Assembly (NCBI RefSeq): GCF_020085105.1
Contig: NC_058055.1
Span: 28,659,372-28,723,371, forward strand
Length of the DNA stretch: 64,000 nt
Origin: Siniperca chuatsi
Lineage: Eukaryota > Chordata > Actinopteri > Centrarchiformes > Sinipercidae
Direction: 5' to 3'
Within the stretch, counting starts at the first letter, position 1. The number at the start of each line of letters is the position of its first letter. Shown here piece after piece: positions 54,743 to 64,000 of the stretch. The translations under genes were made by a program, and so were the position numbers. The notes under the pieces are model-generated. The model did no database searches. It saw only the letters and a program-made list of their open reading frames with translations, and had not been told where the DNA came from.

Positions 54743-54905
54743 TGCTCCTCTGAACAGGGGCGGGACCAGAGGGGTGACCAGGGCTGGCATGGCCCCGCAT
54801 GGAATCTGACTGGCCTCCCCTGGTGCCCCGCCTACCTGAGTCAGAAGGTGACAGGTAGTTGTCTTATTATTATCACGTAAGGATTACTGAACAGGCCAGA
54901 ACCTC
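54743..54905 (+). repeat. Interspersed repeat (GGCCC-rich family)
   Basis: GGCGGGACCAGAGGGGTGAC, then CCTACCTGAGTCAGAAGGTG, then GGATTACTGAACAGGCC. The right half matches the reverse complement of 63870-63975. Confidence 0.6.
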
Positions 54906-55433
54906 TGTATGAAGTTAGTCTTGGTGTCAAAAATATACCTGGAGAGGAAGGCTTTTTCCTATGTTCAGTGATTGTGACGGTATATCCTTGTAACTTGGTG
55001 ATGATGTCACTGATTGTGAATCACCTCCAGGTGTGGGTCGTATAGATACATACAGTGTATATATAGATATGGGTATATATGTGAGGCTGTATCTGAGGCT
55101 TGTGTGGTCCAAACGCCGGCCACAAGATCATTCGTGTGCGGCCATCTTCTCTTCATTTCACGAGTGTTTGTCCTTTTTTTATTACCGTAACAGTTACGGA
55201 CAGTCTGAGCTCCGCAGCACTCAACATCACAGCATCAACAGCTTTACTGAGAAACAATGTCGGCGTGTGTTAATCAGATCAGAGTGGCAGCAGGTTAAAG
55301 CACAGCGGAGCTTTAATTAACCTCCACAGTGGAAACGCCGCTGCAATGATCCGAAGCTGACAGGAAGGAATCAGCAGAGGCGCTGCTCTCACTGCAGTTT
55401 GACTGCTGCTGTTCAGCTTTTGTTAACCAGAAG

Positions 55434-55826
55434 ACAGGCAGGCAGGCAGACAGACAGGTGAACAGGCAGGCAGACAGACAGGTGAACAGGCAGGCAGGCA
55501 GACAGACAGGTGAACAGGCAGACAGACAGGTGAACAGGCAGGCAGACAGGTGAACAGGCAGACAGGTGAACAGGCAGGCAGGCAGGCAGACAGGTGAACA
55601 GACAGGCAGGCAGGCAGACAGGTGAACAGGCAGACAGGTAGGTAGACAGACAGGTGAACAGGCAGGCAGGCAGACAGACAGGTGAACAGGCAGGCAGGAA
55701 GGTGAACAGGCAGGCAGGTAGGTAGACAGACAGGTGAACAGGCAGGCAGGAAGGTGAACAGGCAGGCAGGAAGGTGAACAGGCAGGCAGGCAGGTGAACA
55801 GGCAGACATGTGAACAGGCAGACAGG
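55434..55826. repeat. GGCAGACAGGTGAACA minisatellite
   Basis: About 390 bp of GGCA and GACA tetramers punctuated by GGTGAACA, in variable higher-order combinations. Cys-rich minus-strand ORFs are artefacts. Confidence 0.95.
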
Positions 55827-56299
55827 CTGCTGCCAGCGTGGCTGATCAAAACTACATGTAGAATCTCATTCACAAAGATGAATCAGCCGGACTGAACCTC
55901 TGAGTCTGAATCTGGTTTCACTTCTGTCTGAAACTAACATTTCCATGTAAGACGGTGTGTCGAGTCTTGAACTGAAACTTGTCGAGAGAGGTCACATGTT
56001 CGCCTCATTGCCTCCTGAAATGTTTTAATCCTGGTTCCACCATGTAAAGGGTTAGTCTCCTAAAGTCTGTGACCTTTCACCTGTTGTGTCAGTGTTATTC
56101 TCCATCACACTGATGTTACTGCAGGAACCCTGAACACCTGTCTTAAACCCATATTCTCCCAGCATGCCTCTGGGCTCCAGGTTTGTAGAGTCTGGCAGCG
56201 AGTCTACAGTTTCCAGGCAGCCGTCTGTTGTTGATCTGTTTTATTTCGGGCAGCAGTGAGACTGGATGTGAGTGTATCGGAGGATCAGGTCTTTTCCAG

Positions 56300-56380
56300 G
56301 TACGAGCCCTCAGTAGATTACGAGTTAGCGAGTCGTGTGGAGACGAGCCAGCTGTGGAAAGTCCTCATCATCACTGAGCT
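56300..56380 (+). other. Orphan exon candidate, 27 codons
   Basis: Preceded by GGTCTTTTCCAG and followed by GTAAGTAGAG, near-ideal splice sites. The 81-nt interval is open in the frame that follows the acceptor G: YEPSVDYELASRVETS, then QLWKVLIITEL. I recognise no family and no partner exons. Read on the minus strand it could instead be a 3' exon (LSDDEDFPQLARLHTTR-stop). Confidence 0.3.
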
Positions 56381-56665
56381 GTAAGTAGAGATTCAACACT
56401 AACTCACCTTTTCAAACTGTGACATCACTCAGGTGTTTCATTTATTATGTAGAGTCACAGAAATGGTACAAAACACGCAATACTTTTTTAAAATTACCAC
56501 AGAGCTTTTAAAGGACATTTTTATTTGTGTCCCAAAATCACAGATCATTTTTTAATTTTGCAGAACTCTAACGTTAGATACTCGGTTCGGATAACACAAA
56601 AACACTCAAAGAAAAAAGCGAGAAGCTCCACAGTTTGTCCTTCTTGCATAAACGATTCATGAAAT

Positions 56666-57176
56666 GAGACGGTGTAGTCCCTCATTCGTCCAGGAGTCCC
56701 ATCGTAGAAAAGGTTTCAGTCGTAGTCGTCTGGACTCTGTTTTCAGAATCAAGACGTTTCGGCTCCCATCCGGAAGTCATTCTCAATTGTGAAAATGGTC
56801 TGAGAACTCAGAAATTTAAGCTACTCTGTGTTGCTTAAGCCCCGCCCTCAGGAAGGAGTCTACCTGAGTATCTGTTGATTAGCTAGTTTCACCTGAAACT
56901 GACCTAATAGTTTCCATGATGGTCCAGTAATCAGTAATCAGGCCTGTTGTTTTCTGGCTGCACCTCCCTCATCACTGTTAAGTACCTGATTAGCATGTGA
57001 TTGGCCAATCATATGCTAATGATTGGCCAATGCAGGGCTTAAGCAACACAGAGTAGCTTAAATGTCTGAGTTCTCAGACCATTTTCACAATTGAGAATGA
57101 CTTCCGGATGGGAGCCGAAACGTCTTGAATTTGAAAACAGCGTCCAGACGACTGCGACTGAAACCTTTTCTACGAT
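56666..57176 (+). mobile_element. Penelope-like element copy E, fold-back
   Basis: Left edge GAGACGGTGTAGTCCCTCAT, then an inverted arm (from about 56700) of about 170 bp, a central segment, and the direct arm ending CCTTTTCTACGAT. Both flanks carry TCATGAAAT (up to CGATTCATGAAAT, 56653-56665 and 57173-57185), a target duplication of 9-13 bp. No ORF. Confidence 0.85.
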
Positions 57177-57285
57177 TCATGAAATATTTGAGGCATTTTT
57201 TTTATATAACCTGTCAGGCTCATAAAACCTTCAACCTGATAATCAGACTGAACGTCCTGCGACAGACGCTCTTTGGATACCTAAG

Positions 57286-57725
57286 TACATATTTAAGGTA
57301 CTTGAGTGTTTCCGTTTTGTGCCACTTTATACATCTCGGAGGGAAATATTGGACTTTTTACTCCACTACATTTATCTGACAGCTTTAGTTACTTTTCAGA
57401 TTAAGATTTTACAAACACATGATCAGTTTATGATGCACTGTTATATATTAAACTACCCAACAGTATATGAAGTAGTTAAAATCACCTTGGCGAACTACAA
57501 CCTTAAAGTACTGCGTACATATCATATTACTACATCAGTAAAAACACTGGATAATGAGTACTTTCACTGCTGATACTTAACTACTTAAAGCTGATAATAC
57601 CTGTGTACTTTTACTTAAGTAAAATCTTGAATGCAGGACTTTTACTCGTAATTATATATTTTCATAGTATAGTATTGCTGTTTTTACTTAAGTGAATGAT
57701 TTGAATACTTCTTCCATCGCTGCCA
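57286..57725. repeat. hAT-like non-autonomous element, nearly complete
   Basis: About 440 bp with GGTACTTGAGTGTTTCCGTT, CTCCACTACATTTATCTGAC, ACTTTTACTTAAGTAAAATC and the right end ATACTTCTTCCATCGCTG (degenerate CCACCACTG). No transposase ORF. Class inferred from CAGTGGTGG-type ends. Confidence 0.6.
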
Positions 57726-57802
57726 ATGTTGAACATAAAACAAGGAAAATTCTCTAAAGACATTAAAGTGCAGATAAACATTAATGTAGCAAAAATTTGC
57801 AT

Positions 57803-57808
57803 TTTATT
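57803..57808 (-). terminator. rcsd1: rcsd1 poly(A) signal (candidate)
   Basis: AATAAA on the minus strand in GAAATAAAATGC, about 770 bp after the tentative rcsd1 stop. Confidence 0.4.
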
Positions 57809-58572
57809 TCAGTTTCAGACTTAAAGGCACAATGTGACGTCTCCAGCTTTAAAATTTGACTACAGAATTTACAGTTTCTTTACCTGCTGTGTCTTTCTGC
57901 AGTTTTAAAACAATAAAACCTCCATGCTGGGAGTTTTTTATGAATGTTTATGAATGGAATAAAGCTTCAGGTGTGACTCAGCGAACACAGAAACAAAATT
58001 ACTTCAGGACAAGCGTGTATCTTATGTTGACACTATACATTTTGTTGCACAACTCCAGAAGCCGTTGGTGCTTTAAATAAACGTACAGACACCAGAAATC
58101 ACTCATCACCATCATCATCATCAGTCACAGCTCTGAAGTTACCGAACAGCAAGAAAACATAATAATGAAAACTATTACAATCACATTATAAAGGAACAAA
58201 TCGGTGCAGTGTAAAAAGGCTTTGAGTCGAGGGTTAGTAAAAACAAATTCACATCAGGAGTTTTCTTGTCAAGCTGCCCTTCATACTGAATTAATGCTGG
58301 ACCTTCAGTTAAATTCTCAATTACATCAGCGATTCTTTACAAGACAAACTCATGAGTTTCAGTCGGTTTCCTCGCTTCGTCTTCACCACATCAGAGATAA
58401 AAGAAACCGCGGTGACAGGCAGCAGCTCAGAGTGTTTAAATGTTCGTCTGCAGAGTCCAGACTCTCAGACAGACCTTTTTCCTCAGGCCTCGCTTGCCGC
58501 AGGGTCTCCCTCCCAGCACCGCAGGGGCTCAACAAGGCTGCCGTGCTCCGACTCGGCCGGACGTCTGGTTAC

Positions 58573-61191
58573 TCATCGGGCTGAACTCGGACACGTCGTC
58601 TCCTGTGGGAGGAACAAAACCCAGCTTTTAAACCTGCAACAACTGCAAATAATAGCCAAGTCTCAAATAATAAGTACAAAAAAGGTCAGATTTAGAACAG
58701 GAATACTGTTGTTTACGTTTACCTGTCTGTTGACACAAACAGGTAAACGTGGAGGACGTGTTGAGTTTGTATCGATAGCAAATTAAAATGTGAGCAGAAA
58801 AAACAGGAAGGTAGGACTCACCTCGATCTTTGCTTCTTCTTTGCTGTCTGCGTTCGTCGCTCCTTCAGTTGAATCTTCCTGCTGGTTTTCTCCAGAGTTT
58901 TTCTCCTGAGCTTCCTCCTCCTCCTCCTTTCTTCCTGATGAAGATCTGTCTCCCTCCTCTTCTCCCATGGATACGCTGATCTTTGACTGATCTTCTTCGT
59001 GGGATTCGTTGTTCCCAGGACACTTTGAAGGGTCCGTTTCGTCCTCCTTCACCTCGTCTGTTTTACCTTCTGCCTTGAAGACCTCTCCTTCTCCCTCCTT
59101 CTCGCCTCCTCCTCCTCCCGTTGTTTTGTCTTCTGGTTCACTCCGGGAGCTCAGAGAGAGATCTCCTCCCTCGTTGGCGCCGCTGACCTCGTCTCCACTG
59201 CTGGACTTCCTGTGGCGGCGGGACGGAGGGCGGCGGCGGATGGAGTGGCGAGCTCTGCCCTGGAGAAGGACCAATGGGAGCAGAGACAGGTGAGGTCATT
59301 GCATTCAAACGTTTCTCCTCAACTCATAAAGCTGGACAATGATCATGTTACCACCGGGGGGGTTAGAAACTTTTGCATCAGCCACCCCTGGCCGCCCCTC
59401 TGGCCCCGCCCGTGTTTACCAGGGCTGGTGTGTATAAAACTAAGAATGATCCAAAACTTTGACTTCGGCGTTAAAATTTTGGGCCCAATTGTCAGTGAAA
59501 AGTCGGACTAAGAGACTTTGTATAAACAAGCTAAAAGTAACTTTTAGTAAAGTTTAAGCATGATTCTTGCAGGGACTCCTCACTGAAAATAGGGGACTAC
59601 AATAATGTCTACCCACAAAGCCCTCTGTCAACCACAGAATCAGCCAATAGCGGGTCCAAAGGTGACGTGTCAGACCTGCATCAGTTGTCACAACCTCACC
59701 TTGTCAGGGTTAAAGGAATAGTTTGACATTTTGGGAAATCCTTCTTTTTCTTGCTGAGAGTTAAGTGTTCAGATTGATACCACTCTCGTGTCTTTACGGT
59801 AAATATGAAGCTACAGCCAACAGCTGGTTAGCTTAGCTTAGCATAAAGACTGGAAACAGGCCAATAAATAGTCGAGCACATAACGCCACGGAAAACGGAG
59901 AGCTGTCGTTTTTGTGTGGATTAAAAATAGAGAGATAACATGTTAATCAGGGAGCTTTAGAGCTTGGCTTCGGACAGAGCCAGGCTAGCTGTTTCGCCCT
60001 GTTTCTAGTCTTTATGCTAATGCTACCATGCTAATACACTAAACTAAGAGGTTGAACATGGTGAACATTATACCTGCTAAACATCAACATGTTAGCATTG
60101 TCATTGTGAGCATGTTAGCATGCTGATGTTAGCATTTAGCTCAAAGTACTGCTGTGTCTAAGTACCTCACAGAGCTGCTAGCGTGGCTGCAGAATCTCAG
60201 TCTGGTTATTTTATTTAGCAAGTAATTGTTTTTTATTTATTGTCTTTCACACTCACCTGAGTTCTTGTATTTCACAGCTCAGCTAATGTAATGCTTATTG
60301 TACATGTTAAAATTAAGTTTAATGTGAACATTAGGGAGAATGTGAGCATTTCATGGTTTTCATGCTAAATCCTGAATTGGATGATTTCATCTTTTTCACG
60401 TTGTGAGTTTGGGGACTGATCTTGTATTCTACCATCTGGTCATCACAGATTTCCAAAATCTCTTTTCTGTGTCGCTCCTAACTGACCAAGGAGACGTCTG
60501 GAGGTAATTCTGGAGCTGAGGACTACTAAGTCTTTACACTTATGACACTAATTTTACTTGTAAGAATAAAAGCAAAATTGCATAATTCTTAGAAATGTAA
60601 CTGACTTTTAAGGCCAAAGTTTTACTGTGAGAGGCTTTAAACACAGCGGCTCAGGTGTTCACGTAAACTTGATCATGGGTCATTGAATACATCACATGAA
60701 GCGGACCAATGAAAACACAGAATATGATGATGAGAACAGTGGAAGAGTCCTTGAACTCTCTGACTGACCTTGTTGATGTTCAACAGGATGGACCCCTCCA
60801 CCACAGTGGGAGGGGCCTCAAAGGAGGCTGGGCCTTCCTCTTCAGTTAACGGAGAGGCCGTGACAGGGCTGGTGGGGGTCGCCGTGGAAGAGGCGGTTGC
60901 TGTGGTAACCGGGGCGGAGCCGGACGGAGGGCGCAGGGAAGGCGGGCGGCAGCAGCCTGAAGCCGGGGCTCTTTGGAGAGGGCAGCAGGGCCGTGGGAGA
61001 GAGAGCGAGGTTGGCCTACAGAGAGAGAGAGAGAGATGTCAGAGTGATGTCAGACTGCAGCTGTCCGTCCACACCAGCAGAGAGCAGCAGAGTCCAACAG
61101 AAACCACCTGGACTCACCTGGAGCTTCTCGATCAGAGCAGAGTTCCTCTTGGCTTTGGCAGGTAGAGGAGAGGTGACACCTGGAGGCTGCT

Positions 61192-61225
<34 letters not shown>

Positions 61226-62080
61226 AAAACAGAGCTCAGGGGAAACAAACACACCTGTTCACTCATCAGGTGAGATATTATTATTAATATTGTCAGATGA
61301 GTTTTGTAAACATTTACTTTGTAGATTAAATTCCCTTGTTTTGTAGATTAACTGTATATATTTCATGTTGTACTTATACATAATGTACTGATTCTGGGTT
61401 TGGGTGGGAACTACATAACTAACTGTTTAACCTGGCGGAGTGATACACAGTGAAGACTGCTGTCAGAGTTCTGTTGTCCAACTTTCGTGATGGTCATTAA
61501 AGTGGACCAGACTCAGACTCGTTTAAAAAAGGGGGCTAGATTTTGTAAAATGTGTTAAGACTCGTCTAATCGTTGTGGTCGTTTGATTGACTTTCCAACA
61601 AGAAATGTGAACAGTCTCTTCATACAGGGACCAGGGACCCTGGATCAGTACCCATGGGCTCGATCAGTAATCCATCCATGGTACTAACAAGCCAGCTACT
61701 TACCAGGTGCGTCCCCCGTTAACAGTTAACAGCATTCTTACATTTGCATCATGCAACAACCTGACAAGCAGGTGGTGAAGCTGTCCTCTTTGAGTTCCCT
61801 GAACTCGCCACATAATAAAACCCAGTTGTAGTGAGTGTGTACTGTGGCGCACGTGGAGCTCTGAGCTCTGATTGGTTCCCTTCATTAAAGAGGAGCCTGC
61901 AGCTGCTGCCGCGATGTCCGAGCGCTCAAGAAAACTACAGAACATCCTGTGTGGTGAGCGTGCTCAGGAAGGAACTGATGTGTTTACATGATGAGTTCAT
62001 CTGTCTCTCACCTCCTGCTCGTCTCCGTGTGTTTTGGCGAGCTGTAAGGAGCGAGGAGGTCGTCGTCTGACCGGCTTGTC
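58573..62080 (-). CDS. rcsd1: CapZ-interacting protein (RCSD domain-containing 1), 3' exons, partial
   Basis: Minus-strand exons 62080-62012 (KPVRRRPPRSLQL), 61189-61118 (KRNSALIEKLQ), 61015-60769 (ANLALSPTALLPSPKSPG, later EEEGPASFEAPP), 59259-58822 (HSIRRRPPSRRHRKS, then a Glu/Ser/Gly-rich acidic stretch) and tentatively 58602-58573 (ETTCPSSAR-stop). These match human RCSD1 segments KPTRRKPPCSLPL, SSPLIEKLQ, SPKSPG and GSIKRRPPSRR in order. CapZIP binds the actin capping protein CapZ and is a stress-kinase substrate in muscle and immune cells. The N-terminal exon is not in the window. The third exon is 247 nt although both borders are phase 0, so the frame breaks by one base inside it. The last exon is the least certain part. 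Confidence 0.85.
59345..59480 (-). repeat. Interspersed repeat fragment (GGCCC-rich family)
   Basis: GCCACCCCTGGCCGCCCCTC and CCAGGGCTGGTGTG, matching the family at 54743-54905 in reverse. In rcsd1 intron. Confidence 0.4.
59711..60025 (+). repeat. Interspersed repeat (TTAGCTTAGC family), most complete copy
   Basis: Begins AAAGGAATAGTTTGACATTT, contains ATATGAAGCTACAGCCAAC and GGTTAGCTTAGCTTAGC, and continues through GACAGAGCCAGGCTAGCTG to TTTCTAGTCTTTATGC. The two halves are partly inverted relative to each other. Confidence 0.65.
60040..60192 (+). repeat. GTTAGCATGC-type interspersed repeat
   Basis: GGTGAACATTATACCTGC, GAGCATGTTAGCATGCTGAT and GAGCTGCTAGCGTGGCTGCA; partner of 6395-6505. 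Confidence 0.6.
61193..61222. repeat. (AC)15 abutting an rcsd1 3' splice site
   Basis: On the transcribed strand: (GT)15 followed directly by CAGCAG and the exon at 61189. Tandem CAGCAG acceptor. Confidence 0.95.
61615..61715 (-). repeat. Interspersed repeat fragment (GGCCC-rich family)
   Basis: AGGGACCCTGGATCAG, then CAGTAATCCATCCATGGTAC and TAACAAGCCAGCTACTTACC, matching 63716-64000. Confidence 0.55.
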
Positions 62081-62559
62081 CTGGTAGACAAACAAACGAA
62101 GATTATAGTATTAATATTACAGTAGCAGACTAATAGCTGCTAATATGTACACCAGTAGTAAGTGTTAGTCTTGGTCCTGACATCAAAAGTTCATGTTGGT
62201 TTTAGTCATGTTTAGTCAACCTCAGCCTTCTTATTTTTAGTCTAGTTTTAATCGGCTAAAACACATTTTAGTTGACAAGAACAAAGAATGAGCATTTTTT
62301 TAATCAAACTCCAGAAAACTGATTTTCAAATAAGATTTCATCCTACAGCTTTTAGGCTAAAAGAACGTAAATGACAGTTTGTAAGATGAAGACTTGAGTC
62401 TGGTCAGAGGTCAGTAGATCCGGACATGAAACTTGTGAGGCCCCGAAAGGACGGACCACACTGTCTTTACAACAGACAGTCCCCCATGTCGTAGCCCTGT
62501 ACATGTGTGTCCAGGGGCCCAGCGTCTCAGCTTCTAAACCCACCCTGTTCGTGCACACG

Positions 62560-62615
62560 GCTTCATGCAGCCAGGAGGTTGCTGGTTCGATTCCCTGAGT
62601 CAGCCCAGAGCAGTT
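62560..62615 (+). repeat. tRNA-derived SINE remnant
   Basis: GGTTGCTGGTTCGATTCCCT carries a perfect B-box. No full cloverleaf. Confidence 0.4.
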
Positions 62616-63396
62616 TTAACACCACATACAAGTCGGACGAGCACTCACAAACTCTGTTCTCACAAAGTGATGTTCTAGACTGACGCTTTGGTTTTTCTGT
62701 TTTCTGTAACACGAACGCAGGCAGTTCACAACGTGAACAGCAGAGAAATCGTCCTCGTTGAAATGGATTCATAATGCCGAAGATGACATTTTATTTGCCT
62801 CCACAAACATATTGGCCTTTAGTGTCTTTGGGTCAGTTAATAAGATACTTACTACTTACAAACATGCATTTGTGTCAGTGGACAGCTACATGAAACGAGC
62901 TGGTGAAGGAAATTTACTGGTTTCATTATTTCAGAAGGAGTCTCCTGCACATACATGTATGTCCCTCGTTTCTTCTGCAGAAATAATTTCACACGTTATC
63001 TAAAGTAGAAGTCGCACATCACGCAGCCGCTGGTTCAGAGCGCTGACACTTATTATTTCACTGCTGTAACTGCTTTCATGCTTTTTATTTGTGATTTTAT
63101 AAATATCTGCGTTTTAAAATTGTCAGTTGAAATGATGTGATGATTATAGTTTTAGTTCCTAACATGCTTTGGGCTCTCAGCTGCAGCTAAAACCGGACAG
63201 AAATCGAGTCGAACCTTCTTCCTGCAGTTAACTGATGTTAAGAGAGTTTCACAAACAGGTTTACATGACGTGTCTGAGCTCCAGGGAGTCATAAGGCAAC
63301 AAAACGTACCAGAATATTCTCTACCAGAAAGAGAAATTAGTGTTAAAACACACACATGTAACGCTCTTCCTGACTTTGCCTCATTTCCTGTTTCTC

Positions 63397-63415
63397 TTCT
63401 TCTTCTTCTTCTTCA
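63397..63415. repeat. (TTC)n microsatellite
   Basis: About six TTC units. Confidence 0.85.
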
Positions 63416-63715
63416 CATACAGACCCGTGACTGAGACACGTTTTTACAATATTACAAAGAAAATGTGCCGAATAACATTTTAAAAAGCACAAAATATCTA
63501 TTAAAAAAAATCATCTGATTCAGTTCAAGTGTAGTCACTGAGTAATTCAAAGGCGCATTTCTGTGTTTTTAATGTTTTGTTGCAGTGTGACTGTCCTTTC
63601 TATGTTGGTGCATTCAAGGACGCTCCGACGCCTCAGCTTTCACAAACAGATTTGACATGTCATAGCAGGATGTCAGGAGCGTTTTGAATGATTTGAATTG
63701 TAACTCCAAATATCC

Positions 63716-64000
63716 TACAGCCAGGGACAGATTGTGAAACAGTGGGACCCTGGACACAGACATGTAAAAGGCCCCCGACCCCCCCCCTACACAGGACCAA
63801 ATCCCCCAGACTTTCGTTTTGAATCTCTTTGTGGTCGTTTGTGTTGAATGTTAACTGTCATCTGTCATACGGAGGTTGAGGTCCAGGGGCCCTGGGCCTG
63901 CACTGGAGGCCTGTTCAGTAATCCATCCATCATACTAACAAGCCAACTACCTGTCACCTTCTGACTCTGGTAGGGGGGGACACCAGGGATGGCCAATCAG
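63716..64000 (-). repeat. Interspersed repeat (GGCCC-rich family), reverse orientation
   Basis: CCAGGGGCCCTGGGCCTGCA, AGGCCTGTTCAGTAATCCAT, CAAGCCAACTACCTGTCACC and TTCTGACTC. Truncated by the window edge. Confidence 0.6.

Larger units (their letters stand above)
53300..57800. other. Intergenic region between the GCAP gene and rcsd1
   Basis: Apart from the repeats listed separately (53626-53690, 54743-54905, 55434-55826, 56666-57176, 57286-57725) and one orphan exon candidate (56300-56380), I see no coding content. Short ORFs in 53900-54680 have no recognisable similarity. Confidence 0.55.
62081..64000. other. Upstream intron of rcsd1 (right window edge)
   Basis: No rcsd1 first exon found. 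It contains a SINE-like B-box at about 62575-62600, a (TTC)n microsatellite at about 63397-63415 and an interspersed repeat at 63716-64000. Confidence 0.6.

Noticed and set aside
55313..55873. Cys/Pro/Leu-rich minus-strand ORF of 186 codons resembling a cysteine-rich protein
   Set aside because: Product of the GGCA/GACA tandem array.

Overview
This is a nuclear genome window from a ray-finned fish, most likely a spiny-rayed (percomorph) teleost. The genes are spliced with canonical GT/AG introns and encode vertebrate orthologues. The introns are full of teleost repeats: Rex1-like and L2-like LINE tails, Penelope-like elements, hAT-like non-autonomous elements, and many mini- and microsatellites. 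There is no bacterial, viral or CRISPR content.

Layout. 523-1632 (+): the last three exons of ncbp3. 1633-9455: intergenic, repeat-rich, with a decayed Rex1-like LINE. 9456-23208 (+): complete pcf11, 17 coding exons, about 1,584 aa. 25865-32940 (-): complete ccdc90b, 9 coding exons, 233 aa, convergent with pcf11. 33884-43534 (+): complete alg8, 13 coding exons, 523 aa, divergent from ccdc90b with about 0.94 kb between the start codons. 47014-52790 (-): a complete 4-exon guanylate cyclase-activating protein (GCAP), 185 aa, convergent with alg8. 58573-62080 (-): the 3' part of rcsd1 (CapZIP), continuing beyond the right edge. I built the exon models by hand. Reading phases close at every junction except inside one rcsd1 exon, whose length is one base out of frame.

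The genes do not form a pathway. NCBP3 and PCF11 both act on nuclear mRNA (cap binding/export and 3'-end cleavage/termination). CCDC90B is mitochondrial, ALG8 acts in ER N-glycosylation, GCAP acts in photoreceptor calcium feedback, and RCSD1 binds actin capping protein. Adjacency of pcf11 and ccdc90b matches human 11q14.

The most notable non-genic signals are: (1) five copies of one Penelope-like family within 31 kb, each with intact ends and its own 9-13 bp target-site duplication, three of them fold-back structures and one keeping a GIY-YIG endonuclease ORF without its reverse transcriptase; (2) three separate introns, in three genes, whose 3' splice site directly abuts a (GT)n tract; (3) seven minisatellites, three of them in alg8 introns, one with a 260-bp higher-order period; (4) an in-frame 27-bp tandem repeat carrying the ncbp3 stop codon; (5) a one-base frame break in rcsd1; (6) a template-switch-like palindrome in the Rex1 remnant.
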